From the NCBI GenBank assembly GCA_902774995.1, contig CACYKR010000001.1:1-59762 (forward strand): a stretch of 59,762 bases of DNA, written 5' to 3'. This DNA is from an uncultured Bacteroidales bacterium (GTDB lineage: Bacteria; Bacteroidota; Bacteroidia; Bacteroidales; Paludibacteraceae). This document shows, piece after piece, positions 29,656-37,787 of this stretch (the first letter of the stretch is position 1; every line of letters begins with the position of its first letter). The notes under the pieces are model-generated. The model was not told the DNA's origin. It ran no database searches and worked only from the letters and a program-made list of their open reading frames with translations. A program made the position numbers and the translations under genes.

Positions 29656-29686
29656 TTGCAGATGTCGAATTTTTTTTGTAACTTTG
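29656..29686 (+). promoter_or_regulatory. promoter with -33 box in a hairpin loop
   Basis: TTGCAGAT from 29656 and TAACTTTG at 29679-29686, with a 20-nt spacer. The TTG sits in the loop of an inverted repeat TTCGACAT (29643-29650) / ATGTCGAA (29662-29669) followed by a T-run. It would start a ~0.7 kb leader before the gene at 30408. Confidence 0.7.
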
Positions 29687-29762
29687 CGCCCGATTTGTTC
29701 GGGCGCGTACGAGATACGTATATATAGGTACGCGTGCGAGCGCCGGACATTAAAAATGCATT

Positions 29763-29855
29763 ATGGAGAACACAGTTAGTTTGTTCCGTCGTTATTCTGA
29801 CGGAGGAGAGTTTGTATCGGAACCGGAATCGTATTCTACCGGGTCGCATAACTGA
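29763..29855 (+). CDS. possible 30-residue leader peptide or gene remnant
   Basis: ATG to TGA encodes MENTVSLFRRYSDGGEFVSE followed by ten residues. The start context AAAAATGCATTATGG is the same as that of the real gene at 37238, and ATGCATTATG also precedes 30408. The stop codon lies inside the repeat hairpin at 29845-29862. It could be a translated leader peptide or the decayed start of a lost gene. Nothing in the peptide is recognisable. Confidence 0.3.
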   Translation: MENTVSLFRRYSDGGEFVSEPESYSTGSHN

Positions 29856-29862
29856 CTATGCG
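29845..29862. repeat. second copy of the CGCATAACTGACTATGCG hairpin
   Basis: Identical 18-nt core to the hairpin at 29563-29590, with different outer pairs. Confidence 0.8.
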
Positions 29863-29960
29863 GCCGGGCTTGCTGTATCTGCATACTGCATCCATCCATA
29901 GTCCCGCCTCAGGACTATAAACAGAGGCAAATCACCGGCTACCAAATGGTACATGGTAAA

Positions 29961-30112
29961 TTCTCGCATCCTTGCGAGAACCAAAAGAAAAACACTTTGT
30001 CCCTTGCCGTCGGATTTTATCCGACAACAAGAAAAACATCATACATTTTTCTCGCATCCTTGTGAGAATCAAAAAATAAACTCTTCGTCCATTAGGTCGG
30101 ATGCTATCCGAC
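29961..30112. repeat. duplicated two-hairpin unit in the leader
   Basis: Two copies of an ~88-bp unit. Each holds an 8-4-8 hairpin (TTCTCGCATCCTTGCGAGAA at 29961-29980; a G-to-T variant of its right arm at 30049-30068) followed by a 7-3-7 hairpin (GTCGGAT-TTT-ATCCGAC at 30009-30025; GTCGGAT-GCT-ATCCGAC at 30096-30112). Stems are conserved while loops and linkers differ. No coding potential. Confidence 0.85.
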
Positions 30113-30120
30113 AATAAAGC

Positions 30121-30368
30121 ATCGCCCATGCATGGGCGATCAAAAAAGCAGCATCGACCAAGCTTGGGCGATTAAAAAAAGCAGCATCGACCATGCATGG
30201 GCGATTAAAAAAACAGCATCGACCATACATGGGCGATCAAAAAAAGCAGCATCGACCATACATGGGCGATTAAAAAAAGCAGCATCGACCAAGCTTGGGC
30301 GATTAAAAAAGCAGCATCGACCATGCATGGGCGATTAAAAAAAGCAGCATCGACCAAGCTTGGGCGAT
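30121..30368. repeat. array of eight 32-33 bp hairpin repeats
   Basis: Eight hairpins start at 30121, 30153, 30186, 30218, 30251, 30284, 30316 and 30349. Each is 20 nt, ATCG(C/A)CC-NNNNNN-GGGCGAT; the centre is ATGCAT, AAGCTT or ATACAT. The joining sequence is constant, (T/C)(A)6-7GCAGC or CAGC. The first copy is a perfect palindrome; the others carry an A facing G near the stem base. Short frames reading through it (SIDHAWAIKK repeats) are by-products. Confidence 0.93.
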
Positions 30369-30407
30369 CAAAATAAGGAAATAACACTAACTTAAATATA
30401 ATGCATT

Positions 30408-33400
30408 ATGAAAAATTTACTTAATCTTAAAGGACTGTGTCGGAGCAGTCAATTAGCACTCAATCCCGACGGTCAAACGACGGTCGAACGACGGTCAAGG
30501 CTAATGTCTATTATCTGTCTATTCCTCCTCACCCTCGGTGCCGGACAGATGTGGGGTACTGGAACAGCAACAACGGTGTATTATGCAATAAACACCAGTT
30601 ATACTGTCAAATGTAATTATGCACAATGCGGCGACTGTAACAGCGGTGGACAAGGTTGGTGGGGCACTGTAACGATGACCAAGGTAAGCGGAAAAAAATA
30701 CAATGGCAAAGACATCTATAAAGCAGAATTCACCGACCAATATAATGGGTTGGCATGTATGCAATTCCAATTATATGATGGAAGTACTTGGCAAAGTCAA
30801 GACGAAGCATTCTGTAATTCATGGACAGGAGTTGATACTTATAATGGAAAATTATGGGATGGTGACAGCTGGGAAGCATATAGATGGGATCAGATAGGTT
30901 TTGAAGATAACGCATCGACTAATTTTATATCATACTACAATGGTGCCAATCGGACTTGGGGTGTTAGTAGAAATAGTCAAGCGGCATATGATTTAGGCAC
31001 TATTTCTACCCTGTACCTCAAAGGGTTCCAAACTCACATGTATCAGAATGCAGATTTAATCTCTGGTGACGTGAAGATGTATTACCAAATCCATCGTCAA
31101 GCAGTCAGCGATGGAGATTATACTTTGTATGAGCAAAACAATTGGTCGGATTGGTTGGTGGATACTAAAGAAAATTCAGGATGGAAAGATGGTTGGAGAC
31201 ATCCCAAATTCGGACATGACAACCTAAATATTAACCTTTTGTCCGGTTTGTATAGCGGCAAATATGTCTTACGTTTCTTCATGAAAGAAGAAGGCAGTAC
31301 TTCATACTTGAATAACGGTGATGGTTCAAACTATTCTCTCAAATGGACCATCGGTGTTCCGGCAATGGCAACGCATACTTGTACATCCGATGGCTCCGGT
31401 AATGGATCAAGTGAGACTCCATTTACTAAAGCAGTAGGCAGCAATTTGACAATAACAATTGCTGGAACCCAATCGACGCGGGACGATAACTCTGTACTGT
31501 ATGTTAGTTTTGATGGTGGCTCGTCCTATTCCACCACTACGACACATACCATTAATAGTATTACATCAACAAAGCAATCGCTGTCTATTAAGGCAAAGTA
31601 CCGTAATAATACGGACGATATAGATGGTACTATATATGATTTCGGTACGATTTACTATCAGGGAACAGCGACTCCGAGTTTGGCAATTAGTAGTTTCGAG
31701 CAAAACGAAAGTACTGTCACAGCAGCTAACTCTGGCTCTACAGTAACTATCCATGCCAGCCGCGAGAACGCAGGTACAGCAGAGATTACCTACGAGTATA
31801 GTACCAGCAGTACGTTCGCTTCTGATGTACACACTATAGCGTCCACCATTTCTACATCGCAATCATGGACATTACCTGCTTGTACATCAACAACCACGTA
31901 TTACGTGAGGGCTTCCATGACATATAGCGCTACTAATTATAGTGATATAGAATCATTTAAGGTGTATGGAAAGAAGACAATTAAAGTAAAGAATACCAAC
32001 GGTTGGTCTCCGTTCTACATGCACCGTTGGGGTGGAGATCGTGCAGATACGGGATTCCCAGGCGAGGATGATCAAATATCCGATTATGGTACCGGTCAGT
32101 GGAAAGAGGTAGTGCTCTATTCATCTAATGACAACTTCATCTTTGTTGACGGAACAAATACGAGCAACAAGAATAGCGACCAAACATACGCAGGTGTGAC
32201 AGATGGTGCATGCTATGAGATTGCATCCGGAACGGGAGTAGTGGCATTGAATAGCACCCTTAATTGCCCTGCAAAGCCGTCATTAACGACGACATCCACT
32301 CCGTCGGCGAATAACTATACGACCGCGACGATTGCAGGAAATATATCGTCCAACGGCAACGATAATATCACCGATTATGGTTTCTATTGGGGTACATCTG
32401 CAACTCCAGGCACAAAAGTGCAAAAAGGTAATAGCAACTACACCGGCGATATCAGTCATGATTTGACTTCTCTCACTCCGGGTACAACGTACTACTATCG
32501 TGCGTATGCTGCTAACGGACAAGGAGAGACGCTTGGTACTGTATATAGTTTCAAGTCACCGTATAAAGTTACTATCTCTCAGTCAACCGGTTGTAGTTCG
32601 ATTTCTCCTAGCGGCACACAATACACGTCCGGTTCGATTAACCTGACCGCTGATGCAGCAACAGGTTATACCTTTAGTGCGTGGGAGAAGACAAATGGTG
32701 ATCTGAGCAGTGCTGCTACTCCGAGTGCCGGAAGGAACACTGTTACCTTTACTCCGACAAGTGATAACGCAACAATCACAGCTACATACGATGAGGATAT
32801 GCACGCTGTTGATATTGTAGCCAATGATGCTTATGGAAACTCACATGGTAGTGTATCGGTCGACAAAGTCAATGTTGGTATTGCAACGGTATCTGAAGAA
32901 ATTACTGCAACTCCGGAAAACAAGGCATGGCGCTTCAAGCATTGGGTGATTGCTCCGGGCATCAGTGCAGCAGATGGTTATGATACACATTCCAATCCGC
33001 TCAAGATAAATGCAACCAGTGATGATATCACCCTCATCGCGTACTTCGAGCCGCGTTATGCGCTGATGGGTTCATTGGCTGAGGATGGCGATCCGGCCGG
33101 TGGTATGCCATATCCGACCTGGAATGATGGGGCTGCAGCTGACTTTGAGGTTTTTGGTTTCGATGCAGTAGATAAAGAAGATGGAGTTGATTTACGTTGT
33201 ACTCGCACATTGGAACCGAACAAAACCTATAAGTTCCAAGTATATGATCGTGAAATTAAGACCCTTGATGCTGAAAATTATCATACTCGTCTTGGTTTGA
33301 GTTCGGCAACCGTACTTCCGGCCAGCGATAGCCGCGAACTGACAGTAGTCAACGGATCCGGTGATGTAAGAATCCAGACCGTCGGACGTGGTAATTATAC

Positions 33401-36400
33401 ATTCAAAATCACGAAACTCTCCAGTGATGCCACCTATAACCGACCGACAATTACAGTTGAGCGTCCATCGTCTCATCTTGTTTCGATTGGTCAGGGATAT
33501 GTTGATATAGATGATGTGGCTCATAGCAATAGTACTACCGGTGGTACGCTATCAGCTGAGGCTACAGAAAGTGGTACAACGATTGCTATCACCAATGGTA
33601 AGTATATTGCTAATGATGGAAGAGTGGACTGGACGGTAGATCCTGCGGACGGTTATACGCTTGATAAGTATTATGGCTATGCTGATTTCTCCGATGGTGG
33701 ATTTACCTTTACCTATATTGATTCGGTTAATGCCGCAGTTAATGTGTATGCGAAGTTTGTAGAGACCTCGACGGCTGTGACGATTAGCCATAACACGCAC
33801 GGACATGTAACCGTAGGCGGAGTGACGGCTACCAGTACGACCGTTGGTATCACGACCACACGTGCACTTGTCGCTGTTCCTGATGCCGGTTATTATTTCG
33901 CCGGTTGGACAGTACCTGATGGCGCTGACTTTGAGCTGCAAGATAAGAGCGAGACCGAAGATGCAGAAGTAACGCTCCATGGTCTCGGCGCCGGTACTGC
34001 CGGAACTCTGATTGCCAACTTCGTGGAACTGGACAAGATCTATTTCCGGAATATCTTTGACGACGGAGCGGGAAATGTAAGCCGCTGGAGTAACGTGTAT
34101 GTCTATTTTGACTACTCATGGGATGGAGATAAAGTTCACACGAACAGCAATGCTGCTTATAAAGTAGCGATGACCAGAATCGGTTCAACGGATGTATATT
34201 ACGGATATGTGCCGCGAGCTATTACCACATCCGGAAATAAAAAAGTTGCTTTCTCGGATACAGACTTTACAGTAAATTATACATTCTATAATGTTACAGC
34301 AAGTGGCTCTAAGGGAGCAGTACGTAGTGATTATAGCCCGTTGCTGAATATGTTTGTTCCTTATCATACTCCGAACCAAACAAACAATAACGGTGTAGAT
34401 TATTACTCCAACGGTTACTGGATGAAGTACGATACCCGCGCATCGCAAGGCGCAGGGTACTATTTGAAGGTTTATAACAGCAGGAATAACTACACAGAGA
34501 AGGGTGAGTTTACTGCCAATACCGATGATGCCACCATGATTCGTTTCCAAGTTCGTGTGGATAACACCAATGCTGATAAGACCCGCTTCATGATAACCTC
34601 CGCCGGAGGACTGAACTATTTGGCAGCTGCTACGCCGACATCTACCGCCAATAGCGACATAGACCTTAATGAAGACACACGCACGTTGACAGGTAATGAT
34701 GTCTATTTCCAACTGACAGCTACTTCCGAGGGTTTCTACACCTTCATCCTTGACCAGACGGGCGATAAGATGAAGCTGACGGTTGATTATCCTGTCAGTC
34801 CGGGTGACTACCGTCTGAAACACACGTACTCAGGACGCAACAAAGCCAATACAGCCGATTCGACCTATATTACCTATTCGGATGTTATCAAGGCTTCGAC
34901 CGCCGGTACTGCCAAGACTTATTCCATGTATCTAAATACGGGCGGTGAAGAAACCTTGGTTCTACAGAAATGCGAGCGAATCAACAACACTACCCAATTG
35001 CCGGAATGGAGCGAAGGGGACGCGACCAATCTGTCTGCTGTTTTAACTAAAGTAAGATCGGATGATAATGGCGTATACCAGTTTGATGTAACCGTTAGTG
35101 CGGATAAAGTAAATACGGTAGATGCCATCAAGAAATACGAGGGCAACTATTACATCAAGACAGACTGCGCTCCCGGCGGTTGGGTGAACTACACGCAGAA
35201 CGCAATGGAGGCGAACACCATCAATGCTACTGCTGCCGGATATGACTATTATTTCTTAAAGTGGATTGACAATACCGAGACCAATGTGAAATGCGTTATT
35301 GCCAATGACTTTAACAACGAGTTGAGCGATACGCTGAAATCAGATGCTATTCTGACGCGTAACGGAGAGGCTTACCAGACCCTTCCGGAAGCTGCCAGTG
35401 TCCGTTTCAGTTATGACAGCAAGACCAACACACTCAAACGTACTTACTTGCGCGGCTCTACGTTGTCTGAGAACTTCGTCACTTTAGTGCCGAATGCAGC
35501 AGAGTATGTGTATAGCGCAAAGACCTCTGGCACAGACTACTATTCCTCCAATCCGAAGTTTGCGGATAACGGCAACTGGACCTACCAGATGGATGCATGG
35601 GTTTATCCGGGTGCCAAAGGTGGTGTGCAGACCAGTTATCCGGGAGTGGATCCCGTGACAATTCAGACACTGGTTCCCATGGACAACGACCTGATGGGCG
35701 GTACCAAACCTGTGTCCGATCCGGTGCTCTACCACGTCCGCCTGGTATATGATTTCAAGACAGATTACCTGATGGCGGCATATATTCCGGACGCTACAAC
35801 ACCCATCACGACAGAGATAGACCTGCAGTCCGATATGATGTATGTCCGCAGCGGTGTAAGCAACGGTACGCAGTTGTCGTTTGATGAGAATAATGGCAAA
35901 CTAACTCATGTCCGCCGTGCATATGCAGCAATCCAACTGCCTAAAGACGAGATGGTCGGGCAGATGACTACGTGGAGTGCTAACGATTATCGGGCATACA
36001 AATACTGCCGGTACTATATCTCCTTCCCGTTTGATGTGAATGTACGTGACATCTTCGGCGTAGGAACTTTCGGGAATGAGTATATCATCAAGATGTACAA
36101 CGGAGCCAAACGTGCTCAGATAGGCTGGTTTGCCGAGACAGAGACATTCTGGGAGACTCTGACGATAGACAGCGTGCTCCATGCATACCAGGGTTACTGC
36201 CTCATGCTTGACAGAAACGCCTTCAATGATGCTTCCAACGGAGTATGGACCAACATCGGTACAGGCGGTTCCACATTCCTGTACTTCCCGTCCAGCAGCA
36301 CGGCTATCGGCGAGATAAATGGCAACGGCGGCACCATTCCGGTTCCAACCCATACGTGCACAATAGACCGTACATTCGGTACGCCGGTAAAGAACCACAA

Positions 36401-37178
36401 GAATACGGACTCCAACTGGAACCTTATGGGCTTTGCTCCTTATGCTAACGCAAAGAAGACAGGCGAAACACTGGCATACTATGTCTATGAACCAGAAGGA
36501 AACAGCTGGACATCTGCCAACACCTCAGAAACTAATAACTTTAACTCTATGCACGCTTATATGGTACAATGGGGTGGTGATTTCAACTACATACAGGCTC
36601 CTGATGTACCGTCATCCGTAGCAGCACGCAGAGTAAAAGCCCAGAAGAAAAATGATTTCATCCGTCTGGAGCTGCTCTATAACGGGGCAAAAGCAGACCA
36701 TGCCTTGATAAAGATGACAGACGGTGCAGATAAGGACTTTGTCCTCAATGAGGATATGGGCAAGATCATCAATAGCGGCAAACCGAACATATACGTCTAT
36801 GCCGGCAACTACGATGTAGCTTTCAGCCAAGTGCCGGAAGAGAGCCAGACGGTGCAGGTCGGTGTAGTCATCCGTAAGAATGGCACCTACACCTTCTCGA
36901 TGCCGTCGAACTTCGACGGAACAGTCACGCTGATTGATAACTTTACGCAGACGCGCACCAATCTTGCAATAGAGGATTACGAGGTGAGCCTGCCGAAGGG
37001 AGAGATTAACGACCGCTTCCTGTTAGAGATCAATATCCGCCAAGTGCCGACAGCGATTGACGGCGTAGAGGGCGGTTCGCTCAAGGACGGCAAGGCGCAT
37101 AAGTATATCGAGAACGGAGCGATGTATATCCTCCGCGATGGTAAGATCTACGATGCCCGCGGAAACAAAGTAAAATAA
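30408..37178 (+). CDS. 2256-residue secreted protein with InlB-like repeats
   Basis: An extended N-terminus leads to a signal segment (MSIICLFLLTLGAGQMWG, residues ~33-50). Residues ~50-180 and ~520-605 look like small carbohydrate-binding modules (KNTNGWSPFYMHRWGG). About 620-720 is a FN3-like module (LTSLTPGTTYYYRAYA). About 720-1200 holds several InlB B-repeat-like units (AATGYTFSAWEK, DAGYYFAGWTVPDGA). About 1860-2230 is a domain shared with the protein from 39136 (ISFPFDV, LLHAYQGY-type segment). The C-terminus is KYIENGAMYILRDGKIYDAR plus GNKVK, the shared tail. Codons are more A/T-rich than in neighbours. Residues ~20-31 are encoded by a tandem ACGACGGTCA repeat. The long hairpin leader suggests post-transcriptional control. 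Likely a surface or secreted glycan-binding protein. Confidence 0.85.
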   Translation: MKNLLNLKGLCRSSQLALNPDGQTTVERRSRLMSIICLFLLTLGAGQMWGTGTATTVYYAINTSYTVKCNYAQCGDCNSGGQGWWGTVTMTKVSGKKYNGKDIYKAEFTDQYNGLACMQFQLYDGSTWQSQDEAFCNSWTGVDTYNGKLWDGDSWEAYRWDQIGFEDNASTNFISYYNGANRTWGVSRNSQAAYDLGTISTLYLKGFQTHMYQNADLISGDVKMYYQIHRQAVSDGDYTLYEQNNWSDWLVDTKENSGWKDGWRHPKFGHDNLNINLLSGLYSGKYVLRFFMKEEGSTSYLNNGDGSNYSLKWTIGVPAMATHTCTSDGSGNGSSETPFTKAVGSNLTITIAGTQSTRDDNSVLYVSFDGGSSYSTTTTHTINSITSTKQSLSIKAKYRNNTDDIDGTIYDFGTIYYQGTATPSLAISSFEQNESTVTAANSGSTVTIHASRENAGTAEITYEYSTSSTFASDVHTIASTISTSQSWTLPACTSTTTYYVRASMTYSATNYSDIESFKVYGKKTIKVKNTNGWSPFYMHRWGGDRADTGFPGEDDQISDYGTGQWKEVVLYSSNDNFIFVDGTNTSNKNSDQTYAGVTDGACYEIASGTGVVALNSTLNCPAKPSLTTTSTPSANNYTTATIAGNISSNGNDNITDYGFYWGTSATPGTKVQKGNSNYTGDISHDLTSLTPGTTYYYRAYAANGQGETLGTVYSFKSPYKVTISQSTGCSSISPSGTQYTSGSINLTADAATGYTFSAWEKTNGDLSSAATPSAGRNTVTFTPTSDNATITATYDEDMHAVDIVANDAYGNSHGSVSVDKVNVGIATVSEEITATPENKAWRFKHWVIAPGISAADGYDTHSNPLKINATSDDITLIAYFEPRYALMGSLAEDGDPAGGMPYPTWNDGAAADFEVFGFDAVDKEDGVDLRCTRTLEPNKTYKFQVYDREIKTLDAENYHTRLGLSSATVLPASDSRELTVVNGSGDVRIQTVGRGNYTFKITKLSSDATYNRPTITVERPSSHLVSIGQGYVDIDDVAHSNSTTGGTLSAEATESGTTIAITNGKYIANDGRVDWTVDPADGYTLDKYYGYADFSDGGFTFTYIDSVNAAVNVYAKFVETSTAVTISHNTHGHVTVGGVTATSTTVGITTTRALVAVPDAGYYFAGWTVPDGADFELQDKSETEDAEVTLHGLGAGTAGTLIANFVELDKIYFRNIFDDGAGNVSRWSNVYVYFDYSWDGDKVHTNSNAAYKVAMTRIGSTDVYYGYVPRAITTSGNKKVAFSDTDFTVNYTFYNVTASGSKGAVRSDYSPLLNMFVPYHTPNQTNNNGVDYYSNGYWMKYDTRASQGAGYYLKVYNSRNNYTEKGEFTANTDDATMIRFQVRVDNTNADKTRFMITSAGGLNYLAAATPTSTANSDIDLNEDTRTLTGNDVYFQLTATSEGFYTFILDQTGDKMKLTVDYPVSPGDYRLKHTYSGRNKANTADSTYITYSDVIKASTAGTAKTYSMYLNTGGEETLVLQKCERINNTTQLPEWSEGDATNLSAVLTKVRSDDNGVYQFDVTVSADKVNTVDAIKKYEGNYYIKTDCAPGGWVNYTQNAMEANTINATAAGYDYYFLKWIDNTETNVKCVIANDFNNELSDTLKSDAILTRNGEAYQTLPEAASVRFSYDSKTNTLKRTYLRGSTLSENFVTLVPNAAEYVYSAKTSGTDYYSSNPKFADNGNWTYQMDAWVYPGAKGGVQTSYPGVDPVTIQTLVPMDNDLMGGTKPVSDPVLYHVRLVYDFKTDYLMAAYIPDATTPITTEIDLQSDMMYVRSGVSNGTQLSFDENNGKLTHVRRAYAAIQLPKDEMVGQMTTWSANDYRAYKYCRYYISFPFDVNVRDIFGVGTFGNEYIIKMYNGAKRAQIGWFAETETFWETLTIDSVLHAYQGYCLMLDRNAFNDASNGVWTNIGTGGSTFLYFPSSSTAIGEINGNGGTIPVPTHTCTIDRTFGTPVKNHKNTDSNWNLMGFAPYANAKKTGETLAYYVYEPEGNSWTSANTSETNNFNSMHAYMVQWGGDFNYIQAPDVPSSVAARRVKAQKKNDFIRLELLYNGAKADHALIKMTDGADKDFVLNEDMGKIINSGKPNIYVYAGNYDVAFSQVPEESQTVQVGVVIRKNGTYTFSMPSNFDGTVTLIDNFTQTRTNLAIEDYEVSLPKGEINDRFLLEINIRQVPTAIDGVEGGSLKDGKAHKYIENGAMYILRDGKIYDARGNKVK
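30467..30498. repeat. in-frame tandem ACGACGGTCA repeat
   Basis: Three imperfect copies of a ~10-nt unit immediately before the signal-peptide core of the 2256-residue protein, encoding DGQTTVERRS. Confidence 0.75.
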
Positions 37179-37179
37179 C

Positions 37180-37217
37180 TAGTTTCACTAGATTCACTAG
37201 TTCTACTAGTTTCACTA
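37180..37217. repeat. intergenic TTCACTAG tandem repeat
   Basis: Degenerate tandem of CTAGTTTCACTAGATTCACTAG-like words directly after the stop codon of the 2256-residue gene. No terminator is visible between it and the next gene. Confidence 0.75.
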
Positions 37218-37237
37218 TAAAACAATAAAAATGCATT

Positions 37238-37600
37238 ATGGAAAATAGTTTAAAGATGATGGCGGTAGGCATACTGATGGTATGCCTGCTGCCGCTGACT
37301 GCTCTTGCGCAGCAGCAAGAATGGCAATCGACCTCTACTATGCAGGGGTCAGGCAGCGCCTACTCCTCCCAGGTGACAGCGGTGGGAGCAACTTCAGTAG
37401 GCGGGATGGCAACAACCACAAACGGTCCGGCAAGAGTCAATGGCCCGCGAAGATCCTCAGCAGACTACGGAGATGATACCGAGGTAAGCACGGAAGATCA
37501 TGATAGCAGCTCCCCTGTCGGCGATGCGGTGCTGCCGCTGATGCTGATGGCGTTTGCTTTCTCCGGCATCCTCTACTTCCGCCGACGCAAGACGGCGTAA
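37238..37600 (+). CDS. small secreted protein with C-terminal membrane/Arg tail
   Basis: 120 residues. Signal peptide ending ALAQQ, then a Ser/Thr/Gly-rich stretch (STSTMQGSGSAYSSQVTAVG) and an acidic linker. The C-terminal anchor is SPVGDAVLPLMLMAFAFSGI followed by LYFRRRKTA. Motif, hydrophobic helix and basic tail resemble the layout of sortase/exosortase-type sorting signals, but no known motif (LPXTG, PEP) is present. The N-terminal part of the protein from 39136 has a matching layout (MSGSGSA, TPVGEPWVMLFLAIAYIFLR). It lies 59 bp after the 2256-residue gene, probably co-transcribed. Function unknown; a surface-anchored companion is a guess. Confidence 0.75.
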   Translation: MENSLKMMAVGILMVCLLPLTALAQQQEWQSTSTMQGSGSAYSSQVTAVGATSVGGMATTTNGPARVNGPRRSSADYGDDTEVSTEDHDSSSPVGDAVLPLMLMAFAFSGILYFRRRKTA

Positions 37601-37679
37601 GGAGGCTTGCCTGAGCATGAGCGGTTGTCCCGATGAGGGGGCAAAAATGGATGATGAGAGCAAAAAATCGACATAACAC

Positions 37680-37710
37680 TTGCGTATGTCGATTTTTTGT
37701 AGTACCTTTG
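37680..37710 (+). promoter_or_regulatory. REP-borne promoter of the RAYT gene
   Basis: TTGCGTAT from 37680 and TACCTTTG at 37703-37710, 20-nt spacer. The TTG is in the loop of a 14-bp perfect inverted repeat (37662-37675 / 37685-37698) with A- and T-runs at its base. The A-run/T-run stem could also act as a terminator for incoming transcription. Confidence 0.75.
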
Positions 37711-37787
37711 CAGCAGATAGAAAGGGCTGGTTCGTGAAAAGGAGGGCTGTCCCAATGATGGGACAAAAGTGCATGATGAGAAGAGAG

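Noticed and set aside
30132-30338. Open frames through the hairpin array on both strands
   Set aside because: They only translate the 32-33 bp repeat and have no start context or independent protein character.
30121-30368. Possible CRISPR array
   Set aside because: The joints between repeats are constant 12-13 nt A-rich sequence rather than unique spacers, the repeats are palindromes, and no cas genes are present.
37680-37787. Longer RAYT start
   Set aside because: The upstream part of the frame is the promoter and REP hairpin; in-frame ATGs at 37773-37788 suit the family better.
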